Positions 1 through 8,438 are shown, counted from the stretch's first letter. The stretch is 18,075 nt of DNA from JBFJKD01 sp041601945 (GCA_041601945.1 JBFIHG010000044.1:1-18075); one strand, 5' to 3'. Numbers and translations are program-made. The notes: generated by a model from the letters alone, not told the origin.

Positions 1-1
1 A

Positions 2-478
2 CGCGCTCACGCGGTGCATCCCATCGCGGCGTTGCAGAGTGAGTATTCCCTGTGGACGCGGGATCCCGAGCCAGAAGTGTTGCCGGTGTGCGCCGAGCTA
101 AATATTGCATTCGTGCCCTTTAGCCCACTGGGTAGAGGCTTTCTCACCGGTACGGTGAGCACTACGGACGAAATTAGTGACGGGGATTTTCGCAAATCTA
201 ATCCCCGCTTTATGCCGGGCCATCTGGAGCGCAATCTTAAGTTGGCTGACAAAATTAAGGAATTAGCGGCGGCGCGCGCCTGTACCCCAGCGCAACTGGC
301 ATTGGCGTGGTTATTGGGCCAGGGAGATCAGATTATTCCGATTCCGGGGACGCGACGTATCCGCCATCTGGAGGACAATATTGCCGCTGCGGAAATTGCA
401 TTAAACGCGCGTGAAATACAAACCATTGCCGAGTATTTTCCACCCGGCGCCGCCAGCGGGGAGCGTTACGCGCCCTGA
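2..478 (+). CDS. Aldo/keto reductase, C-terminal part (5' end outside window)
   Basis: NAD(P)H-dependent oxidoreductase of the aldo/keto reductase superfamily, acting in the cytoplasm on carbonyl substrates. The frame is open from base 2 with no credible start, so the gene begins upstream. What remains (about 158 residues) is the second half of the TIM barrel. It has the strand reading SPLGRGFLTG, the helix with PAQLALAWLL, and the cofactor-binding segment IPIPGTRRIRHLEDN, typical of AKRs that bind the NADP 2'-phosphate. The catalytic Asp/Tyr/Lys/His lie in the missing half. Overall it resembles the AKR13/YakC-like group. The substrate cannot be told. It is followed by 229 nt and two dehydrogenase genes on the same strand, so a shared catabolic or detoxification role is possible but not shown. 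Confidence 0.9.
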   Translation, partial: RAHAVHPIAALQSEYSLWTRDPEPEVLPVCAELNIAFVPFSPLGRGFLTGTVSTTDEISDGDFRKSNPRFMPGHLERNLKLADKIKELAAARACTPAQLALAWLLGQGDQIIPIPGTRRIRHLEDNIAAAEIALNAREIQTIAEYFPPGAASGERYAP

Positions 479-707
479 GTATTCATGTTGCCCGACCGGG
501 AATTGCGGCTGTGGACAGTACTAAAGCGTCTGGGCTAAACTTCTTGAAGTTACCCGCTGGTAAATAAACGCGCCAAATATTAAAGAATTCCTGTTTACTC
601 AGGTATTCCCTCTCCGGGTGTTGACTAAACGACTCGTCGAGGCGCTGCGCACGTTATCTGTCGCGTTTTTGGCAAAACGAACACCGCAATCAACCGGAAG
701 TAATCCC

Positions 708-1469
708 ATGACGAAAATTAACCGGGAATTTGATCTGTCTGGCAAAGTGGTGCTGGTTACCGGCGGTAGCCGCGGCCTGGGAAAGGAAATGGTGCGCGGG
801 TGTGCGGCGGCGGGTGCCGACGTGATTATTGCCAGTCGTAAGCTGGAGAACTGCGAACTATTGGCTGCGCAGGTAGAAGCCACTTACGGCGTGTCCGCAT
901 TGGCCTACGGTTGTCATGTGGGGCAGTGGGAGCAGTTACAGGGCCTGGTGGATGCGGCTTACCAGCGTTTTGGGCGGGTAGATGTGCTGGTGAACAACGC
1001 CGGTATGTCGCCGTTGTACGAATCGCTGGACAAGGTGGACGAGGCACTGTTTGACAAGGTGATGGATGTCAATCTCAAGGGTCCGTTCCGGCTCAGCGCT
1101 TTAATTGCCAGGCGCATGATGGAAGGCGCGGGCGGCAGCATATTGAATATCAGTAGCATCGCTGCCATTCGCCCGCGCGGCGATATTGTGCCCTACGCAG
1201 CCGCCAAGGCGGGCCTCAACGCCATGACCGAAGGGATGGCCCAGGCCTACGGGCCAAGCGTGAGGGTCAACGCTATTATGTGTGGCGCTTTTTATACCGA
1301 TATCAGCCAGGCCTGGGATATGCCGAAATTTCAGGAGCGGGCCAAAGGTTTTGCACTGGGTCGCGGCGGTGAGCCGCACGAAATCGTGGGCGCGGCGCTG
1401 TATTTTGTCAGCGATGCGTCGCGTTTTTGTACGGGTGCTATTTTGCGACTGGATGGCGGTACGCCCTGA
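708..1469 (+). CDS. SDR-family oxidoreductase (NADP-type, FabG-like)
   Basis: Classical short-chain dehydrogenase/reductase, 253 residues, the usual length. The Rossmann motif TGGSRGLG is at residues 18-25, NNAG at 96-99, and the catalytic set is Asn122, Ser149/150, Tyr163 and Lys167 (PYAAAKAG). Arg44 after the second strand (ASRK) suggests preference for NADP(H). The C-terminus ends in LDGGTP, as in most SDRs. I chose the ATG at 708 because GGAAG lies 7 nt upstream and the protein then begins directly before the Rossmann fold. An upstream GTG at 618 would add 30 residues unlike any SDR. The substrate is unknown. The HSD10-like dehydrogenase starts 73 nt downstream on the same strand, so the two may be co-transcribed. 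Confidence 0.9.
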   Translation: MTKINREFDLSGKVVLVTGGSRGLGKEMVRGCAAAGADVIIASRKLENCELLAAQVEATYGVSALAYGCHVGQWEQLQGLVDAAYQRFGRVDVLVNNAGMSPLYESLDKVDEALFDKVMDVNLKGPFRLSALIARRMMEGAGGSILNISSIAAIRPRGDIVPYAAAKAGLNAMTEGMAQAYGPSVRVNAIMCGAFYTDISQAWDMPKFQERAKGFALGRGGEPHEIVGAALYFVSDASRFCTGAILRLDGGTP

Positions 1470-1542
1470 TGGTACCGCAATATTGCCTGCCAGGCGCCAG
1501 TCAAACTGCGATTAAACAGTCCCCATTAGAAAGGAACAGACG

Positions 1543-2304
1543 ATGAATGTAGCTGGTCAATGCGCGGTTATTACCGGCGGCGCGTCGGGATTGGGCGCCG
1601 GTGCGGCGCGCGTACTTAGTCAGGCAGGGGTTAAGTGTGCACTGCTGGATCGCAATCTGGAGCTGGCCACCGCGTTAGCCGCCGAGTTGGGCGGCATCGC
1701 CATTGAATGCGACGTGGTGGATGGCCCAGGTGTCGAGGCGGCGTTGGCACAGGTAACCGCAACCCTCGGCACGCCGCGTATCTTGTTAAATGCGGCAGGT
1801 ATTGATGTGGCGGTACGCACTGCCGGGGCCAAGGGCGCCCACCCCCTCGACGACTTTGAGCGGGTGATTCGGGTTAATTTAACGGGTAGCTTCAATGTCG
1901 CCCGGCTGGTTGCCCAGGGATTGATTAGCGCTGATCCGGTGACCGACGACGGTGAGCGCGGCGTGATTATTAATATCGCTTCGGTGGTCGCTCAGGACGG
2001 ACCGCTGGGTCAGGTTGCCTATGCGGCCTCAAAGGCCGGTGTACAGGGTATGACCTTGCCGATGGCGCGGGATCTCGCGCCGTTCGGTATTCGCGTGATG
2101 ACCATCGCGCCGGGCATGTTTGAAACACCTCTGGCCAGCAGTATTCCGCAGGACTGGATAGCGCGGATTATCCCTACCGTGCCCTTTCCCAAGCGTTGGG
2201 GCAACCCTATCGAGTTTGGCGCGCTGGTGCTGCACATTTGTCAAAACGCCATGCTCAACGGCGAAATGATTCGCCTCGACGGCGCTATTCGCATGGGGAA
2301 CTGA
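1543..2304 (+). CDS. SDR-family 3-hydroxyacyl-CoA dehydrogenase (HSD17B10-like)
   Basis: Likely NAD-dependent 3-hydroxyacyl-CoA dehydrogenase of the HSD10 (type 2) branch, which oxidises 3-hydroxyacyl-CoA in fatty-acid or branched-chain acyl-CoA breakdown. It is 253 residues long. TGGASGLG is at 11-18, Asp36 ends the second strand (NAD preference), NAAG is at 83-86, and Asn112, Ser147, Tyr160 and Lys164 form the active site. Family-specific stretches are clear: a GERGVIINIAS segment before the active-site Ser, MARDLAPFGIRVMTIAPG after it, and the C-terminus NGEMIRLDGAIRM, which is nearly the same as in animal HSD10. AAGGA lies 7 nt before the ATG. No thiolase or acyl-CoA dehydrogenase is visible nearby, so the pathway is inferred from family only. 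Confidence 0.9.
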   Translation: MNVAGQCAVITGGASGLGAGAARVLSQAGVKCALLDRNLELATALAAELGGIAIECDVVDGPGVEAALAQVTATLGTPRILLNAAGIDVAVRTAGAKGAHPLDDFERVIRVNLTGSFNVARLVAQGLISADPVTDDGERGVIINIASVVAQDGPLGQVAYAASKAGVQGMTLPMARDLAPFGIRVMTIAPGMFETPLASSIPQDWIARIIPTVPFPKRWGNPIEFGALVLHICQNAMLNGEMIRLDGAIRMGN

Positions 2305-2389
2305 TGGTCGAGCGTGGCAGCCGGTCACGAGTCGGGCTACGGGAATCGAACCGCAGGGCAGTGTAGGAGGGTGCCAGGGCGACGCTGAT

Positions 2390-3139
2390 CTAAGTGCGCG
2401 TCTGATCCACTTCGGTATTGGCGCAAGGGTGCAGCTCAAGGCTCTGTATACGGACACCGATACGCACGCCGAGTGCGCGCCAGACAAAGTAGAACGCCAC
2501 AAAATAAACGTTCAGCAATAGCGCGAAACCCCATTCGAAGGCGTCTTCAATCTGATCGTAACCGGGGTAAAAGCCGTCGAGCAATAGACTGACTACGCCG
2601 GTTGCGATCAATACTGCACAAATTCCGCTGAGCACCGGTATCGGCCAGGCTGGAAGCTGGCTGGGGAAGGCGCGTTGCATCTTACGCAGCTGCAGGGTCA
2701 ATAATAATTGCGCCAGATAGGTGAGAGTAAAAGACAGCAGAGCACCGACGCGACGCAGGGTTCGATAGGCATCGTGCTCGATGCCGAGCGCGACGGTATA
2801 GATCACCAGGAACAGGGCGGCGGTGGTTCCCAGGCGCCCCATCCAGTGCGTTGTCTGATTGTCCCACTGTGCCCCGAATTGTTGTAACCAGTGGGTTGCG
2901 ATCACCCAGAATGCCGCAATAATAATCGCGGCTGGAATAATCAGACCTTTAAACACCAGCATCTCCGGCACTTGTCGGCCGGTGGCGCTGATTGAGGTGC
3001 AGCTGTCGATATAGGGGTTGCACCAGGGCAGGTGCCCGACGCTTGCGGAAATCACAAAGCACAGATGATAGGTTGCGAGGGGTAACAGCCCCGCGATCAG
3101 CGGCAGCCAGGTGAGACGTACAGGAGTTCGCGTGGTCAT
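2390..3139 (-). CDS. Frag1/DRAM/Sfk1-like six-helix membrane protein
   Basis: About 249 residues from the ATG at 3139, with six hydrophobic helices and short loops. The first long loop carries NPYIDSCTSISATGR followed by a PE pair. This resembles the periplasmic/lumenal YISDTG...PPE signature of the Frag1/DRAM/Sfk1 family (PF10277). Near the C-terminus, an acidic then aromatic helix (FEWGFALLLNVYFVAFYFVW) matches the family's last segment. Two Cys flank the loop motif (WCNPYIDSC). The frame stays open up to 3298, but those 53 extra residues are charged and would precede the first helix, so I prefer the internal start. No Shine-Dalgarno is obvious at either. Function in bacteria is not known. 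It is divergent from the small secreted protein gene at 3317. Confidence 0.65.
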   Translation of the reverse strand: MTTRTPVRLTWLPLIAGLLPLATYHLCFVISASVGHLPWCNPYIDSCTSISATGRQVPEMLVFKGLIIPAAIIIAAFWVIATHWLQQFGAQWDNQTTHWMGRLGTTAALFLVIYTVALGIEHDAYRTLRRVGALLSFTLTYLAQLLLTLQLRKMQRAFPSQLPAWPIPVLSGICAVLIATGVVSLLLDGFYPGYDQIEDAFEWGFALLLNVYFVAFYFVWRALGVRIGVRIQSLELHPCANTEVDQTRT

Positions 3140-3316
3140 CGTTATTGTCAAGCTAGCGCGCCGGCGCGCTGCTGTAAAGCGCTGCGACACGGAAATGTCA
3201 CTTTGGCGGCGGGTCAATTTGACGAATGCGGAATCGTTAACTATGTTTAGCAGGCACTTGTCGTTCATCCATTCGGGTGTCCGTCTAATTATCTTCACAC
3301 AACAGAGGTACCTGTT

Positions 3317-3634
3317 ATGAAATTAACAATTGCAGTACTTTTAACGCTGTTGTTTACCCTCTTTATGTCGAGTGTATCGGCGGCTGAAAACAGAGTAGCC
3401 CCCGCTGCCGCAGTGGAGAGAGCCCAGGTGATTTCCGCGGAGAAGAAAGACGCGGCCCCGGGGCGTCTGGTGGCGCCAACAGGCGATGCCCGTGGCAAGA
3501 AATGTGGCATGCATGGGGATACGGTGTATGCCAATGCCTGCGGATCGTCCTTTATCAGTTCCTGTAAAAATGGGTTTACCTGCCACGATCCGATTGCCAA
3601 TCCAGAATGTAATTACGGGGAGTGCAAGGACTAG
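3317..3634 (+). CDS. Small secreted six-cysteine protein
   Basis: A 105-residue protein I do not recognise. Residues 1-22 form a clear Sec signal peptide: Lys2, a hydrophobic core, and cleavage probably after SVSA at Ala22. Residues 23-60 are Ala/Pro/charged and probably disordered. The C-terminal 45 residues hold six cysteines (63, 75, 83, 89, 98, 103), with the last five spaced 8, 6, 9 and 5 apart, as expected for a small disulfide-bonded periplasmic or secreted domain. AGAGG lies 8 nt before the ATG. A -10-like TCTAAT (3284-3289) is upstream, with a weak TTGTCG 20 nt before it. Its neighbours give no hint of role: a membrane protein gene diverges and a HAD hydrolase gene converges. It could be a structural domain, an inhibitor or a secreted effector. 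Confidence 0.75.
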   Translation: MKLTIAVLLTLLFTLFMSSVSAAENRVAPAAAVERAQVISAEKKDAAPGRLVAPTGDARGKKCGMHGDTVYANACGSSFISSCKNGFTCHDPIANPECNYGECKD

Positions 3635-3686
3635 CGCGGGCTCTGCCGTCCAATTCCGGGGCCGGTGACCGCGGGGGTGATGTGGG

Positions 3687-4328
3687 CTAGAAATTGATAC
3701 CCAATGCCTGTCCGAGGTCCTCGATAGCCTGATTTTCGGAGACCACCTTGATGGTGGTCATGCCCAGGATTCGCGCGGGTTTCAGGTTGATGCCCAGGTC
3801 GTCGAGGTAAACTACTTCCGCCGGCTCAACCTGCAGGCGACTACAGGCTAGTTGGTAGAATCGCGTTTCTGGTTTGCGCATGCCCTCGACGCTCGATTCG
3901 AGGACATGCTCGAATAAATTCATCACCGCATCAACCGCGCGGGCCCGTGGCGTATCAGCGTCGTTACTCGGGTGGTTACGGGGTCTTATATTGTTGGTGA
4001 GACAGGCAACCTGGAAGTCCTGTTTTACGCGCTCCAGCACCTGTACCATGCGTGGACGCACCTCGCCATCCAGCAGCCCCAGCACGTCCGCACCGTGAAT
4101 CGCATGGCCAGCGGCGCTTGATTCGTCCCTGAACGCGCGTTCAAACTCCTGCGCCGAAATTCGATTCGCCTCCAGCTGCGCCCAGGCATTGCGGTCGGGA
4201 TTAGTAGCGTTAATCGAACGAATAAAATCCCGCGGGTAACCCCGTCGTTCTTCAAAACGATTGAATGCGGCAAAGGGCGATGTGGTGAGCACTCCGCCAA
4301 AATCCCATAAAACAGCGCGTATCTTCAT
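3687..4328 (-). CDS. HAD-IA family hydrolase (sEH-N/ACAD10/YihX-like phosphatase)
   Basis: Cytoplasmic HAD-superfamily phosphohydrolase, 213 residues from the ATG at 4328. Motif I reads VLWDFGGVL. It has the nucleophile Asp, but Gly stands where most phosphatases have the second Asp. This is usual in the branch that includes the epoxide-hydrolase N-domain and ACAD10. Motif II is CLTNN, motif III the Lys in MRKPE, and motif IV VYLDDLGIN with paired Asp. A helical cap lies between motifs I and II. The in-frame ATG at 4367 would add 13 residues with no Shine-Dalgarno; at 4328 an AAGGA sits 10 nt upstream. Substrate unknown, probably a small phosphoester. A perfect TATAAT lies upstream at 4407-4412. 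Confidence 0.85.
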   Translation of the reverse strand: MKIRAVLWDFGGVLTTSPFAAFNRFEERRGYPRDFIRSINATNPDRNAWAQLEANRISAQEFERAFRDESSAAGHAIHGADVLGLLDGEVRPRMVQVLERVKQDFQVACLTNNIRPRNHPSNDADTPRARAVDAVMNLFEHVLESSVEGMRKPETRFYQLACSRLQVEPAEVVYLDDLGINLKPARILGMTTIKVVSENQAIEDLGQALGINF

Positions 4329-4406
4329 CTCCGGTGAGTCCTTGCACAGCGGCGTAGAAATTTGCATGCTCTGGTTGCCGGCAACAGCCAGCCAATTCGA
4401 CCGGTC

Positions 4407-4412
4407 ATTATA
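4407..4412 (-). promoter_or_regulatory. Candidate -10 box of the HAD hydrolase gene
   Basis: A perfect TATAAT on the minus strand, about 80 nt before the chosen ATG. The best -35 at 16-nt spacing is TTCAGT, only 3 of 6 to consensus, so activity may depend on an activator. This -10 lies only about 14 bp from the -35 of the divergent ptsP promoter candidate, so the two promoters share their -35 zones. Confidence 0.45.
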
Positions 4413-4425
4413 ACGTTGAGAAGGA

Positions 4426-4454
4426 TTTACTGAACATCAATCAATGTGTCTAAT
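4426..4454 (+). promoter_or_regulatory. Candidate sigma70 promoter of the ptsP operon
   Basis: TTTACT at 4426-4431 (4 of 6) and TCTAAT at 4449-4454 (5 of 6) are separated by exactly 17 nt. Transcription would start near 4461, giving a 5' leader of about 240 nt before the ptsP ATG at 4700. In the leader I see a 6-bp stem (4471-4476 with 4484-4489), a G run at 4591-4595, and a C run at 4652-4657 that could pair with it. There is no recognised riboswitch and no convincing ORF. This entry also covers the gene-free stretch between the HAD gene and ptsP. Confidence 0.4.
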
Positions 4455-4699
4455 GTTGTTTTTCTGTACAGTTGTTATTCATCGACAACGACGTTAGAAA
4501 AAAGTGATTGCTTTTCCTGCGGATAGCCCCTTAAATCGTCGCCAATCGGGCCGTTTATTTGCTCTGCGTGCGCAGGCATCAGGACATTTTGGGGGAGCAA
4601 CCGCTTCTATGTCGAAAGCGACAATACGCGATTCTTGTGCGGCATGAATGGCCCCCCTTTGGAACACCTGATCGGCCTGGTGCGAAGGTTCTTCACCCC

Positions 4700-6955
4700 A
4701 TGAAAAATTCACTGATTACTCTGAAGAAAATTGTTCAGAAGATCGCCACGGCCCCGACACCGGACCAACAAACCGCAACGCTGGTCATCGAAATTCAGGC
4801 TGCCATGAAAGTGGATGTGTGTAGCCTGTATCTGGCCGAGGGTGATGACGAACTGGTGTTGGCGGCGACCCAGGGTCTGGCATCCGAATCAGTGGGCAAA
4901 GTGCGTATGAAAATTGGGATTGGGCTGGTGGGCACCACTGCTTTGACCCGCCATCCGCTCAATGTGGAAAACGCGCTCACTCACGAAAAATATCAATATT
5001 TCCCCGAAACCGGCGAAGAATCCTATCGCGGATTTATGTGTGTGCCGCTGATCAGTATGCGTCAGCTGGTCGGCGTGCTGGTGGTGCAGCAAAAACGGCG
5101 TCGCAAATTTACCGATGACGACGAAGCCTTTTTAATTACCATGGCCGCCCAGGTGGCCGGTATTTCCCATCAAATAGTGGTGCAACAGGGGCACGCGGCC
5201 ACACCCGCTCGGGTGCCTGGGGTAAAACGCGTCGCGGGGGTCAGGGGCGCGGCGGGTATTGGGATTGGTAAGCTGCACCTGATTGCCGATGGCGGTTTTG
5301 GCAATGTCCCCGACTGTAAAATCGACAATATCGAGCTGGAAATCGCTGCATTTCGCGAGGCGCTGCAGCTTACTCGTCATGAACTGGAGGAGGGCGCTGC
5401 CAGTCTATCCGCCAGTCTACCGGGGGATGTAGCGGAAATATTTACCGTGTATCGCATGTTGCTGGATAACAGTAATCTGGTTAGCGATATCGAAACGGAG
5501 ATTCATCAGGGCAGCTGGGCGCCCGGAGCGATTCGCAGTGTAGTCGACAAATATGCGTTGCAGTTTGAAACCATGGAGGACCTCTATTTTCGTGCGCGGG
5601 GCGAAGATATTCGCAACATTGGCGGCAAACTTTATAACAAGCTGGTGGGTAAGACCTTCGTCCCTACCACTGCCACCGACCTGATTCTGGTGGGCGACCT
5701 GATCAGTATCACGGATCTGGCCCGTTATCGCACTGAGCAGGTGGTCGGCATTTTGTGTACCTCCGGGTCGGCCTTGTCGCACACCGCGGTGCTGGCCAAC
5801 GCGCTGGGCATCGCCGCTGTCATGGGTACGGGGGAGATAAAAGGACTGGAGGAAGGCGCGCCGGCGATCGTTGACGGTTATCAGGGGGAGGTGGTGTTTA
5901 ACGCCCCCGAAGCGCTGGTGGCCGAGTATCGCGGGGTGCGCGATCGGGAACGCAACCTGCTGCGCGAACTGGAACATTTGAAAGACGAGCCAGCGGTTAC
6001 CCTGGACGGGGTTTCCATAAAGTTGTACACCAATACTGGGCTGATGGCAGATATATCGCCGGGCCTGCTGCGCGGCGCGCAGGGCGTGGGACTGTATCGC
6101 TCGGAAATTCCATTTATGATCCACGATAATTTTCCGACCGAAGATGAGCAGTGTTCCGTTTATCGGCATGTGCTGGAAGCGTACCGCAATAAGCCCGTTT
6201 ATATTCGCACCCTGGATATCGGTGGAGACAAGGCCCTGCCGTATTATTCTTTTAAGGAAGAAAATCCCTGTCTGGGGTGGCGTGGAATTCGCTTTACACT
6301 GGATAATGCCGCGATATTTATGACCCAGGTGCGGGCTATGTTGCGCGCCTCGGTGGGGCTCGATAACCTCCACATACTGTTGCCCATGGTGAGTCGGGTC
6401 GACGAAGTAACCAGTTTTCGGGAAATCCTCGTGGATGCGCTGGACCAGCTGCAGTCGGAAGGATATCCCGTCGCAGTGCCCAGGATTGGTATTATGGTAG
6501 AAGTGCCCGGGGCCATCACCTTGCTCCCCTTTCTGGCCCACAGGATTGATTTTATCTCGATCGGCTCCAACGATCTGGCGCAATATTTGCTGGCAGTAGA
6601 TCGCAATAACCCCCGTGTGTCGGGCATGTTTGATAATCTGCATCCGGCAGTACTGCATCAGGTACACCATATTATTCAGACGGCCAAGCGCCTCGACCTG
6701 CCAGTCAGTTTGTGTGGTGAAATGGCTGCCGATCCACTGGCGGCGCTGTTGCTGTTAGGCATGGGGATCGATACCCTGAGCATGAGCGCCTATAATTTAC
6801 CCAAGATAAAATGGCTTATTCGTTCGATTGCGTTTGATGATGCCGCCACCATATTGGAGAAGGCCCTGATGCTGGAGCACGAAAAGGAGATCCGATCCAT
6901 GGTTAAATCCGAGCTCGTTGCGCGCGGCCTTGGCAATATTGTGGCGCTGGCATAA
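4700..6955 (+). CDS. ptsP: Phosphoenolpyruvate-protein phosphotransferase PtsP (EI-Ntr)
   Basis: Enzyme I of the nitrogen PTS: it autophosphorylates from PEP and passes phosphate to NPr, in the cytoplasm. From the ATG at 4700 it is 751 residues, against 748 for E. coli PtsP. Residues 1-165 are the GAF sensor domain (MKNSLITLKKIVQKIA..., VCSLYL, LVGVLVVQQ). The EI part has the phospho-carrier His361 in GSALSHTAV (His356 in E. coli), the PEP-binding RTLDIGGDK and GWRGIR arginines, Mg ligands in MVEVP and GSNDLAQY, and the catalytic Cys672 in SLCGEMAADP. All key residues are present, so it should be active. GAAGG lies 11 nt before the start; an upstream frame to 4559 has no family similarity. 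The usual neighbour rppH is absent. Instead, 5 nt downstream, an RLAN-ATP-grasp gene begins. Confidence 0.95.
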   Translation: MKNSLITLKKIVQKIATAPTPDQQTATLVIEIQAAMKVDVCSLYLAEGDDELVLAATQGLASESVGKVRMKIGIGLVGTTALTRHPLNVENALTHEKYQYFPETGEESYRGFMCVPLISMRQLVGVLVVQQKRRRKFTDDDEAFLITMAAQVAGISHQIVVQQGHAATPARVPGVKRVAGVRGAAGIGIGKLHLIADGGFGNVPDCKIDNIELEIAAFREALQLTRHELEEGAASLSASLPGDVAEIFTVYRMLLDNSNLVSDIETEIHQGSWAPGAIRSVVDKYALQFETMEDLYFRARGEDIRNIGGKLYNKLVGKTFVPTTATDLILVGDLISITDLARYRTEQVVGILCTSGSALSHTAVLANALGIAAVMGTGEIKGLEEGAPAIVDGYQGEVVFNAPEALVAEYRGVRDRERNLLRELEHLKDEPAVTLDGVSIKLYTNTGLMADISPGLLRGAQGVGLYRSEIPFMIHDNFPTEDEQCSVYRHVLEAYRNKPVYIRTLDIGGDKALPYYSFKEENPCLGWRGIRFTLDNAAIFMTQVRAMLRASVGLDNLHILLPMVSRVDEVTSFREILVDALDQLQSEGYPVAVPRIGIMVEVPGAITLLPFLAHRIDFISIGSNDLAQYLLAVDRNNPRVSGMFDNLHPAVLHQVHHIIQTAKRLDLPVSLCGEMAADPLAALLLLGMGIDTLSMSAYNLPKIKWLIRSIAFDDAATILEKALMLEHEKEIRSMVKSELVARGLGNIVALA

Positions 6956-6960
6956 CCACG

Positions 6961-8433
6961 GTGTCTAACCTCTACGTTGTGGTCGATAATCTCACTACCT
7001 GGGCACCTTATTTCAGCACCGAACAGGTGATCACGGCCCAGAGCTATCTGTCGACACCGGATTATCGCCGCGCAGATGGTCAGATATACAACCTGTGCCC
7101 CGATTTCAGCTATCGTAGCGAGGGCTATTACTGTTCGTTGCTGGCCCAGGCCAGGGGCCAGAGAATCATGCCGTCGGTGCGCACCATCAATGAGGTGGCG
7201 AGCGGTGCTCTGATCAAGCTTAATGTGGATGTGCTCACCAAAGTACAGCGCTATCTGGACAGCGCGATGCTAGGGGGCGAAGGACATTTCACGGTTAAAA
7301 TATTTTTTGGTAAAACACGTATTCCCGAATTACAAAAATTGGCCCGAAAATTGTTTGAAGCATTTCCGGCGCCGATTCTTGAAGTGGAGTTTGACCGGCA
7401 ACTTAATTGGCAAATAAGCGCGGTCCGCTTGGGCAAATTACTGAGTCTTAGCGATCAGGAGCAGGACGAGTTTTCGGAAGCGCTGGATGGTTTTAGTAAA
7501 AAAATCTGGCGCATGCCGCGTTCCGGTAAATCATCCCGTTTTGATTTGGCGATGCTTGTCGATCCCGATGAACCTATGCCGCCAAGTAACAAAGGCGCGC
7601 TGCAGAAATTTGTGCAACAGGCAAAATTGTTGAACATGGATGTCGATATGATTGGTCCCCAGGAAATAAACCGATTGCTTGAATACGATGCGCTGTTTAT
7701 TCGCCAAACCACGGCTGTCAATCATGCGACTTACGCCTTTGCGCAGCTGGCGGCGCGGCACCATATGCCGGTGATCGATGACCCCGATTCGATTATCAAA
7801 TGTACCAATAAAGTATTTCTACACGAACTGTTAACTTCGAACCGGGTGGCAGTACCGAAATCCATCATGCTGTTCAGTGGTAGTCCGCTTAGTTACGAGG
7901 CGCTGGTGGAGCAACTGGGCGCTCCACTGGTACTCAAGATTCCCGATGGTTCATTCTCGGTGGGCATTGTTAAAACCAGCAATGCCGACGAATTCAAGGT
8001 GGCGACGGCTGAACTGTTTGCGCAGTCATCCGTGATTATTGTACAGGAGTACATTCCTACTGAATTTGACTGGCGCATAGGGGTGCTCAACGGGCGCGCT
8101 CTGTACGCCTGTAAATACCTGATGGCCAGGGGGCACTGGCAGATCTACAACCATCAGGGCGACAGCGTGAAGTCCGGTGGTTTTGAAACAGTAGCCGTCC
8201 ACAAGGTGCCGCGCCCGGTGCTTAAAGCGGCGCTGAAGGCCGCGTCTTTGATCGGCAATAGTTTATACGGGGTCGATCTTAAGGCGACGCAAAACGCGGT
8301 CGTGGTGATCGAAGTAAACGATAACCCTAATATCGATAAAGGTGTGGAAGACGCTTATCTCGGCGATGATTTGTACCGCATTATTCTCGACGAGTTTGTG
8401 CGCCGTCTCGAAGCCCGCGGTCGGGCCCACTGA
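6961..8433 (+). CDS. RLAN-domain RimK-like ATP-grasp ligase
   Basis: Predicted carboxylate-amine ligase, 490 residues, starting at GTG 6961. Residues 1-160 match the RimK-like ATP-grasp N-terminal (RLAN, PF14401) type of domain, opening LYVVVDNLTTWAPYF. Residues 190-485 are ATP-grasp: Lys326 in LKIPDGSFSVGIVK binds ATP, VQEYIPTEFDWRIGVLNG is the central strand pair, and EVNDNPN (451-457) carries the Mg ligands. RimK-type enzymes use ATP to join an amino acid to a peptide C-terminus or other carboxylate through an acyl phosphate. RLAN proteins are predicted to take part in small-peptide synthesis; the substrate is unknown. The start follows the ptsP stop by 5 nt with no good Shine-Dalgarno, so translation is probably coupled. 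The GNAT gene follows after another 5 nt. Confidence 0.9.
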   Translation: MSNLYVVVDNLTTWAPYFSTEQVITAQSYLSTPDYRRADGQIYNLCPDFSYRSEGYYCSLLAQARGQRIMPSVRTINEVASGALIKLNVDVLTKVQRYLDSAMLGGEGHFTVKIFFGKTRIPELQKLARKLFEAFPAPILEVEFDRQLNWQISAVRLGKLLSLSDQEQDEFSEALDGFSKKIWRMPRSGKSSRFDLAMLVDPDEPMPPSNKGALQKFVQQAKLLNMDVDMIGPQEINRLLEYDALFIRQTTAVNHATYAFAQLAARHHMPVIDDPDSIIKCTNKVFLHELLTSNRVAVPKSIMLFSGSPLSYEALVEQLGAPLVLKIPDGSFSVGIVKTSNADEFKVATAELFAQSSVIIVQEYIPTEFDWRIGVLNGRALYACKYLMARGHWQIYNHQGDSVKSGGFETVAVHKVPRPVLKAALKAASLIGNSLYGVDLKATQNAVVVIEVNDNPNIDKGVEDAYLGDDLYRIILDEFVRRLEARGRAH

Positions 8434-8438
8434 TCGAC

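Noticed and set aside
618..707. Upstream GTG start extending the first SDR by 30 residues
   Set aside because: The added residues do not resemble SDR N-termini, and the ATG at 708 has a good ribosome binding site.
2029..2502. Minus-strand frame of 157 codons overlapping the HSD10-like gene end
   Set aside because: Antisense to conserved SDR sequence and overlapping the Frag1-like gene in another frame; composition is not protein-like.
4520..4640. Possible degraded rppH remnant before ptsP (frame reading SGRLFALRAQASGHF)
   Set aside because: Only a vague likeness to the start of RppH, no Nudix box, and no continuing similarity in any frame.
5417..6670. Long minus-strand open frame (417 codons) inside ptsP
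   Set aside because: It is exactly antisense to conserved PtsP coding sequence; its His/Gln/Arg-rich protein has no domain pattern and no start signal.
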